A stretch of DNA of 40,525 nucleotides from positions 1 to 40,525 of the forward strand of contig CABVDL010000012.1 in NCBI GenBank assembly GCA_902497035.1, read 5' to 3'. This document shows positions 36,114 through 40,525 of this stretch, piece after piece. The notes beneath the pieces are model-generated. The model made no database searches, was not told the DNA's origin, and worked only from the letters and a program-made list of their open reading frames with translations. Source of the DNA: an uncultured Prevotella sp. Lineage in GTDB: Bacteria > Bacteroidota > Bacteroidia > Bacteroidales > Bacteroidaceae. Every line of letters starts with the position of its first letter. Positions within the stretch are counted from its first letter, which is position 1. A program made the position numbers and the translations under genes.

Positions 36114-38108
36114 ATGATAACAAATAAACCTTTTTCATTGCTGCTGAACGCAGCCACAGCCCTGGTGCTGAATGTGCTACCCGCACAGGCCGACAACCAT
36201 TTGCCTGCCTGGGCTTTTGGTGGTTTCGAGCGTCCTGAGGGCGTAAATCCGCTTATCACTCCTAATGTGTCAACCTCTTTTTCTTGCCCCATGCGTGGGC
36301 AAAGTGTAGCTTGGGAGTGTGCCGACACGTTTAATCCTGCCGCTGTAGAGAAAGACGGTAAGATATGCATACTGTACCGCGCCGAGGACGACCCTAACGC
36401 CGGCATCGGAGGGCGCACGTCGCGCATAGGATATGCCGAGAGTAAGGACGGCATACACATTGACTACAGGCAGGCCACGCCCGTGATGTATCCCGACGAC
36501 AGCGAGGTGTCGCGGACATACGAGTGGAAGGGCGGATGCGAGGATCCGCGCGTGGTGGCCGCCGACGTGGACGGCAAAACGCTGTACGTGATGACCTACA
36601 CCTCGTGGAACAACAAGGTGCCACGCCTGGCCATAGCCACTTCTTCCGACCTGAAGACATGGACCAAGCACGGACCGGCCCTGCTGCGGGCTTACAACGG
36701 AAAGTTCAAGGACCTGGCCTGCAAGTCGGGCTCTATCGTCACCGAGGTGGTGAACGGCCGGCAGGTGGCCGCCAAGGTGAACGTGGGCGGAAAAGAAAAA
36801 TACCTGATGTACTGGGGCGAACAGTGGGTGTGCGCCGCCACCAGCGACGACCTGGTGAACTGGACTCCCTATGTTGATGAAAACCAGAACCTTATATATC
36901 TCGTTACTCCGCGCGAGGGCTACTTTGACAGCATGCTCACCGAGTGCGGGCCTCCTGCCGTGAAGACCGGGGACGGCATCATCCTGTTCTACAACGGAAA
37001 GAACGACTCGGGCATGAAGGCCGACGCCGCCTATCCTGCCAACACGTATGCCGCCGGACAGATTCTCTTCTCGAACGATGACCCGCTGAAACCCATCGCA
37101 CGCCTGGACAAGCCTTTCTTCCGCCCCATGACCGACTTTGAGAAGACGGGCCAGTATGCTGCCGGAACCGTATTCATAGAGGGTCTGGTGTACCACAACG
37201 GCAAGTGGTATCTCTACTATGGATGTGCCGACTCGATGGTGGGCGTGGCCGTGTACGACCCTGCACACCGCTCTGGCATTGGCGACCCCACCACGCTCCA
37301 GATTCCAGAGGGCATCGTCAACGCCTGGCCCGCCAACGGGCAGGGCAAGGTGCGCTGCACCATACACTCGTACAGCGGGGCCGCTGCCGACAGCGAGCGT
37401 CCCTTCTACCTCAACACGTCATACTCCATGCCCAACCACAAGTGGTGCGACACCAGCGAGGGCGACTCGTGGGTGGTGTTCGAGTTTACTGACGTGTACA
37501 GCATCCGCCGCCTGGTGTTCCGCGACGTGCAGGGACACGAGTCGAACTGCGGCAACGTGCCCGAATATACGGTGCTGACCAGCATGGACGGCAAGCAGTG
37601 GACGGAAGTGGCCCACAAGACGGGCGTGGAGAACGAGGCCACGAAGGACGTGTCGTTCACGGACACCGAGGCCCGGTATGTGAAGCTGGTGCTGAAAAAG
37701 GGTACACGGGGCGACGGAAGGAAGGACAATGCCGTGCGCATCTATGGCGTGGACATCTATGGCGAGATGGCCGCGCAGGCCGACCACGCAGGCGTGGTGA
37801 GCATCGGCAAGACCCTGCTCAAGGGCAGCGACGCCATGAACGAGAGGGAGACGGCCGCCAACCTGCTGGACGGCAACCATACGGACAAGAACACGAAATG
37901 GTGCTTTGCCAAAGGCAATGCCGACACGCACCCGTACAACTTTGCCATCATCGACCTGGAAGACGAGTATATGGTGAGCGGCTTCCACCTGTACGACTGC
38001 CGCACGCTGGAGCCGGACGTCAACGTAAGCGACTACCAGATATACGTAAGCGACACTGCACCCGACCTTGGCCTCATCTCAGTGACGGGCGACTCGAACA
38101 CGTGCTAG
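36114..38108 (+). CDS. GH130 beta-mannoside phosphorylase/hydrolase, cut short by in-frame TAG
   Basis: A secreted 664-residue product. A signal peptide (about 1-25) is followed by a five-bladed beta-propeller of the GH130 type (about 27-400) with FNPAAVEKDGKICILYRAED, E-D-P-R at 143-146 (D144 in the place of the expected catalytic acid), TECGPPA, and FIEGLVYHNGKWYLYYGCADS. GH130 enzymes act on beta-linked mannose: phosphorylases on Man-GlcNAc or mannobiose, or beta-1,2-mannosidases on yeast mannan. The subfamily cannot be read safely. A discoidin-like domain covers about 413-550 and a second starts at about 553 but stops at TAG (38106-38108), after which the same frame continues. The catalytic part is intact, so some activity may survive. 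The stretch 36207-36418 is nearly identical to the second GH130 copy. Confidence 0.85.
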   Translation: MITNKPFSLLLNAATALVLNVLPAQADNHLPAWAFGGFERPEGVNPLITPNVSTSFSCPMRGQSVAWECADTFNPAAVEKDGKICILYRAEDDPNAGIGGRTSRIGYAESKDGIHIDYRQATPVMYPDDSEVSRTYEWKGGCEDPRVVAADVDGKTLYVMTYTSWNNKVPRLAIATSSDLKTWTKHGPALLRAYNGKFKDLACKSGSIVTEVVNGRQVAAKVNVGGKEKYLMYWGEQWVCAATSDDLVNWTPYVDENQNLIYLVTPREGYFDSMLTECGPPAVKTGDGIILFYNGKNDSGMKADAAYPANTYAAGQILFSNDDPLKPIARLDKPFFRPMTDFEKTGQYAAGTVFIEGLVYHNGKWYLYYGCADSMVGVAVYDPAHRSGIGDPTTLQIPEGIVNAWPANGQGKVRCTIHSYSGAAADSERPFYLNTSYSMPNHKWCDTSEGDSWVVFEFTDVYSIRRLVFRDVQGHESNCGNVPEYTVLTSMDGKQWTEVAHKTGVENEATKDVSFTDTEARYVKLVLKKGTRGDGRKDNAVRIYGVDIYGEMAAQADHAGVVSIGKTLLKGSDAMNERETAANLLDGNHTDKNTKWCFAKGNADTHPYNFAIIDLEDEYMVSGFHLYDCRTLEPDVNVSDYQIYVSDTAPDLGLISVTGDSNTC

Positions 38109-38525
38109 GAACTGGCTGTAGACAAGAAGGGACAGGCCAATGTCAACATCAAGAAGGTGACTCTGGACAATGCCGTAAAAGCGCGGTATGTGAAGCTGGT
38201 TGTCCCGCGCACCACCCCGACGCAGAACGCGCAGACCACCAAGCTGTATGCCTTTGACGTGCTGGGCACCTCTTGCACGACAGGCATCGGCCACGCCACC
38301 GCGCCCACACTGGCTCTGCCCGCCTTGGCCCGTGCCGGACAGACACTGCACGCTGACCTTGGCTACCAGGGCGTGTTCATGCTGTACAGCCCCGACGGCA
38401 CACTCGCTGCCAGGCAGCCGTTCAACGGCACGCTGTCGTTCAGCCTGCCCATGCAGAAAGGGCTGTACGTGGCCTGCATACGCACGGCGCAGGGGCTGCA
38501 CAGCGCAAAGATGGCCATAAGATAG
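38109..38525 (+). pseudogene. Separated C-terminal part of the GH130 protein (second F5/8 half and T9SS tail)
   Basis: In the same frame as the GH130 gene and directly after its TAG, the sequence continues E-L-A-V-D-K-K-G and completes the discoidin-like domain (ARYVKLVVPR, LYAFDVLGTS). It then gives a T9SS-like tail (MLYSPDGTLAARQPF, LPMQKGLYVACIRT), ending in TAG at 38523-38525. It has no signal peptide or suitable start of its own. The simplest reading is that one base change (for example TGG to TAG) split the original protein of about 803 residues. Without this part the enzyme would lose its sorting signal. A sequencing error cannot be excluded. Confidence 0.8.
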
Positions 38526-38545
38526 GGGCACGACGATACCTCAAG

Positions 38546-38584
38546 GGCTCGCCCACAAGCGTTAAAGGACCATGCGGGCGAGCC
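38546..38584 (+). terminator. Hairpin after first GH130 gene
   Basis: A 9-bp perfect stem (GGCTCGCCC with GGGCGAGCC) with a 21-nt loop begins 20 bp after the remnant's stop. A small GGGGC/GCCCC hairpin follows near 38622-38636. Neither is followed at once by a T-run. A poly-A run is present just before the next start codon. Confidence 0.4.
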
Positions 38585-38692
38585 GCATGTGCATAAATCA
38601 TTAATAATAGTTAACGAAGAGGGGGGCTGCGCCCCGAAGTCCGTCTTCTATTTATAATTTATCACCCGATTTTTCATTAAAAAAAAAACGAT

Positions 38693-39124
38693 ATGACAAC
38701 AAACAAATCTCGGCTCCGCATGCTGGGACTTGCCGCAGCAGCCCTGCTGACCGCCCTGCCTGCCCTGGCCGACAACTACCTGCCCGCCTGGGCTTTTGGT
38801 GGCTTCGAGCGTCCTGAGGGCGTAAATCCGCTTATCACTCCTAATGTGTCAACATCTTTTTCTTGCCCCATGCGTGAGCAAAGTGTAGCTTGGGAGTGTG
38901 CCGACACGTTTAATCCTGCCGCTGTAGAGAAAGACGGTAAGATATGCATACTGTACCGCGCCGAGGACGACCCTAACGCCGGCATCGGAGGGCGCACCTC
39001 GCGTATAGGCTATGCCGAGAGTGCCGATGGCGTACACCTTGATTATCGACAGGCTACCCCTGTGTTTTACCCCGATGTTAGCGACATCTCGCGCACCGTT
39101 GGTTTCTTAGGAAAGAAACAATAA
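38693..39124 (+). pseudogene. Second GH130 gene, truncated after about 135 codons by an IS remnant
   Basis: The first 135 codons are homologous to the start of the first GH130 gene: a different signal peptide (MTTNKSRLRMLGLAAAALLTALPALA), then the same D-N-x-L-P-A-W-A-F-G-G-F-E-R-P-E-G-V-N-P stretch and the first propeller blade, up to D-I-S-R-T. From about 39098 the sequence is instead the 3' coding part of an IS982-type transposase on the opposite strand, giving nine foreign codons (VGFLGKKQ) and a stop. The E-D-P-R catalytic segment and everything after are absent, so it cannot be an active enzyme. It was probably a tandem duplicate of the first gene. Confidence 0.88.
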
Positions 39125-39424
39125 GCGGCCAAAGATCCAAGAGTGTTGACAATGAAGTTATCGAATGATCTGTGTCTGGAATGTTCCACTTGTGCAATAT
39201 TCTTAAGTTCGTCGTTAATGGTCTCTATAATCGCCCTCTTTCTAAGCAAGAGCCTATCTGATATTCTCATGATAGAACCTTTCATGTTGCTTTTTATCGT
39301 GTATTTTCCCATTTGGGCATCAAAAACTATGCAGAAGTCATCCGCAATACAGAAAATTTCAGTAACTTTGTCTTCGCTAATCACTAAATTTTCAGACACT
39401 TATATTTCGTCGAACTCACGTTAA
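39098..39424 (-). mobile_element. Internally deleted, 3'-truncated IS982-family remnant
   Basis: On the minus strand a 110-codon frame (39399 down to 39067) has the start of an IS982-type transposase (KVTEIFCIADDFCIVFDAQM) fused directly to its end (SNMKGSIMRISDRLLLRKRAI, then ETINDELKNIAQVEHSRHRS and AAYCFFPKKP). The central DDE catalytic core, on the order of 190 residues going by the family length as remembered, is missing. The terminal repeat upstream of the start is at 39406-39424, TTAACGTGAGTTCGACGAA on the minus strand. The other terminal repeat is absent because the GH130 sequence joins inside the transposase coding end. The element is therefore dead. Confidence 0.82.
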
Positions 39425-39502
39425 CTTATTGTTTTCCCGACTGCCGAAATCAGCGGCGCAGCGGCATTCCCCGGCGCATTTGACAATTTTTTCAAGGTTA
39501 TC

Positions 39503-39533
39503 GTTGGTTTATCCTTTCTTTTTTGTAACTTTG
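39503..39533 (+). promoter_or_regulatory. Bacteroidota-type promoter of the cobalamin riboswitch RNA
   Basis: GTTG at 39503-39506 (-33-like), exactly 19 bases, then TAACTTTG at 39526-39533 fits the TTTG-N19-TAnnTTTG consensus well. Transcription would start near 39540, right at the riboswitch. The preceding stretch 39425-39502 shows nothing recognisable. Confidence 0.65.
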
Positions 39534-39540
39534 CAGCGCA

Positions 39541-39700
39541 ACTGGTTCATGTGATGAGCATGATTAAAAGGGAACCGGGTGAGAATCCCGGACAGTCCCG
39601 CTGCTGTGTGCAGTCCTTTGAGGGAGCGAACAAACGTGTCACTGACAGTTTTTTCGGGAAGACCGTTCGCCATCCGACTGCGAGCCAGAAGACCTGCCGT
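39541..39700 (+). promoter_or_regulatory. Cobalamin (B12) riboswitch
   Basis: The core elements are in order: AAAAGGGAACCGGGTGAGAA near 39567, then TCCCGGACAGTCCCGC, then CTGCTGTG, a variable region, and the B12 box GCCAGAAGACCTGCC at 39684-39698. These match the conserved segments of adenosylcobalamin-type riboswitches. In Bacteroidota such elements usually control BtuB-type outer-membrane receptors or cobalamin genes by hiding the translation start or ending transcription. Here it leads only to a receptor stub. Confidence 0.92.
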
Positions 39701-39767
39701 TGCGCAATGGGGCATAGTCCGCGCGGACTCGGCTATCCTCCGTAACGGATATATCAACATCGTGCAG

Positions 39768-39944
39768 ATGCGAGGCAAAAACGAAATTATCCTCCATGCT
39801 TTGGCGTGGCTGCCGTGCCTGTTGGCGTGGCCCGTACTTGCAATGTCCCAGAGCCGGCATGCCCGACCCTCAATGACCGACAGTGTCTATCAGTTGAGGG
39901 AGGTGGTTGTAATCAGAAATGGAAAAAAATATTTGCAGCGATAA
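39768..39944 (+). pseudogene. 58-codon stub of a TonB-dependent (BtuB-like) receptor
   Basis: The frame starts at the first suitable ATG after the riboswitch and encodes a signal peptide (ILHALAWLPCLLAWPVLAMSQ) followed by D-S-V-Y-Q-L-R-E-V-V-V, which looks like the TonB-box/plug entry of a TonB-dependent receptor. It then ends with I-R-N-G-K-K-Y-L-Q-R and a stop. That ending resembles the last residues of many Prevotella secreted proteins, so the frame may be a deletion fusion of a receptor start to an unrelated protein end. No plug or barrel remains. The position behind a B12 riboswitch supports a former cobalamin receptor. Confidence 0.65.
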
Positions 39945-39995
39945 CATACCATCCGTTATAAATTCAAGTTTCGCAATCATGGCCCAGCGCATCGG

Positions 39996-40091
39996 CAGTA
40001 CGGCACCGCCTACAACCTGGCCGGATAGCGCGTCGGCAAGAGCTACAAAGGGGTGGTGACCGTCAATGGACGGAAGATGATACGGCGATAA
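39996..40091 (+). pseudogene. Remnant of a Prevotella-type secretion tail with in-frame TAG
   Basis: One frame reads Q-Y-G-T-A-Y-N-L-A-G, then TAG (40026-40028), then R-V-G-K-S-Y-K-G-V-V-T-V-N-G-R-K-M-I-R-R and TAA. This is the usual 'YNLxGQRVGKxYKGVVxxNGRK' end of secreted Prevotella proteins, with CAG (Gln) apparently mutated to TAG. No start or upstream domain belongs to it, so it is a leftover of a lost gene. Confidence 0.6.
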
Positions 40092-40112
40092 GCGCGGCTT
40101 TTGAATATAACA

Positions 40113-40151
40113 GGGCCGCTCAGGACGTTTAAGTAGCGTCTTGAGCGGCCC
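40113..40151 (+). terminator. Strong hairpin after the tail remnant
   Basis: A 15-bp stem (GGGCCGCTCAGGACG with CGTCTTGAGCGGCCC, one G-U pair) with a 9-nt loop lies 21 bp after the remnant's stop. It is the likely terminator of the lost gene. No T-run follows directly. Confidence 0.5.
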
Positions 40152-40227
40152 GTCTGTCTCAAAAAGTCTGGCTGAGGAGGCGCAGCAGATAGCGTACGTG
40201 TAGCTGTGCATCATTGGTGGCAGTGTA

Positions 40228-40285
40228 GTGGCCGGCCTGGTGCCGGCCACCAGCCGCCGGTGACGTACACCACTAGCCGCCGGTG
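40228..40285 (+). repeat. Small hairpin and direct repeat in the inter-IS segment
   Basis: GTGGCCGGC and GCCGGCCAC (40228-40250) form a 9-bp stem with a 5-nt loop. Next to it AGCCGCCGGTG occurs twice, at 40252-40262 and 40275-40285. No gene is supported between 40092 and 40420; the function of these elements is unknown. Confidence 0.5.
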
Positions 40286-40420
40286 CAAAGGTTTTCCAGG
40301 CTTTAATTAAAACCACAGGGTTTGTCGGGTGCGCCAAGTATCGTGTAAAGTCGCTCCATTCCAAATCGTTAAGCATATCGGAAAATCTTCCGTTATTCTT
40401 TCCTGCCTATCAACATAATC

Positions 40421-40525
40421 TTAACGTGAGTTCGATGAATTTAGCACAGAGTAAGTTGACGGTCAATGGAACGTTCAACGGCAATGGAGGGCTTCTTTGG
40501 GAAAAAGCAATATGCAGCCAAGGCT
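40421..40525 (-). mobile_element. 3' end of a second IS982-type element, cut by the window edge
   Basis: TTAACGTGAGTTCGATGAA at 40421-40439 matches 18 of 19 positions of the terminal repeat of the remnant at 39406-39424, in the opposite direction. Inside it lies the end of a transposase gene in the same orientation as that remnant. The element's body continues beyond the window. Confidence 0.78.
40441..40525 (-). CDS. IS982-family transposase, C-terminal fragment (partial at window edge)
   Basis: Reading from the window edge on the minus strand, 27 codons give A-L-A-A-Y-C-F-F-P-K-K-P-S-I, then a short tail ending L-T-L-C and TAA (40443-40441). The A-A-Y-C-F-F-P-K-K-P phrase is the same as in the IS remnant at 39098-39424, but here the natural end and the terminal repeat are present. 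Whether the full element is intact cannot be judged. Confidence 0.78.
   Translation of the reverse strand, partial: ALAAYCFFPKKPSIAVERSIDRQLTLC

Noticed and set aside
38106..38108. Reassignment of TAG as a sense codon
   Set aside because: TAG ends the regulator gene (30172-30174) and the GH130 remnant itself (38523-38525), so TAG acts as a normal stop here.
39143..39424. A 93-codon plus-strand open frame rich in hydrophobic residues
   Set aside because: It is the complement of the IS982-type transposase remnant, whose minus-strand reading gives the family motifs.
39870..40376. A 168-codon minus-strand open frame
   Set aside because: It runs through the tail remnant, two GC-rich hairpins and direct repeats, with no recognisable domain or start context.
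1..40525. tRNA, rRNA, origin or phage genes
   Set aside because: No cloverleaf, rRNA core or phage structural or replication protein was recognised on either strand.

Overview
The window looks like a chromosomal segment of a Bacteroidota species, most likely in or near Prevotellaceae (Prevotella/Segatella type). The support is a SusC/SusD pair, promoter boxes of the TAnnTTTG type without Shine-Dalgarno leaders, type IX secretion (T9SS)-like C-terminal tails, a streptopain-family (C10) peptidase, a DUF6377-type membrane regulator and IS982-type insertion sequence fragments. The genus is inference; no rRNA or marker gene is present.

From about 2.0 to 38.5 kb the window is one large alpha-mannan/mannoprotein (or N-glycan) utilisation locus. 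Region 1 (91-1878) is a membrane-bound LTA-synthase/sulfatase-fold protein, probably not part of it. Region 2 (2188-10081) holds two multidomain GH38 alpha-mannosidases, each behind a promoter with the same unusual architecture. Region 3 (10112-19201) holds a GLUG-repeat surface protein, the SusC-like transporter and the SusD-like lipoprotein, closed by a strong terminator. Region 4 (19321-30175) reads as a tight five-gene operon: GH76 endo-alpha-mannanase, GH92, C10 cysteine peptidase, GH92, and a basic-secretory-protein metallopeptidase. Region 5 (30172-31851, minus strand) is a DUF6377-like sensor/regulator whose stop codon overlaps that of the convergent peptidase. Region 6 (32089-35814) is a GH29 alpha-fucosidase and a third GH92. 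Region 7 (36114-39124) holds two GH130 genes, both damaged: one by an in-frame TAG, the other cut off by an IS982-type remnant.

Taken together, peptidases and GH76 would open up glycoprotein or mannan at the surface, SusC/SusD and perhaps the GLUG protein would bind and import the pieces, and periplasmic GH92, GH38, GH29 and GH130 enzymes would trim mannose and fucose. Several proteins carry T9SS-like tails (second GH38, GLUG, GH76, C10, and the lost tail of GH130) while the GH92s and GH29 do not, suggesting a surface/periplasm split.

The right end (39.1-40.5 kb) is decayed accessory DNA: an internally deleted IS982-type element, a well-formed Bacteroidota promoter driving a cobalamin riboswitch that now leads only into a 58-codon TonB-receptor stub, a broken secretion-tail remnant, several hairpins, and the 3' end of a second IS982-type element running off the window. 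All assignments come from reading motifs by eye; no database search was run.
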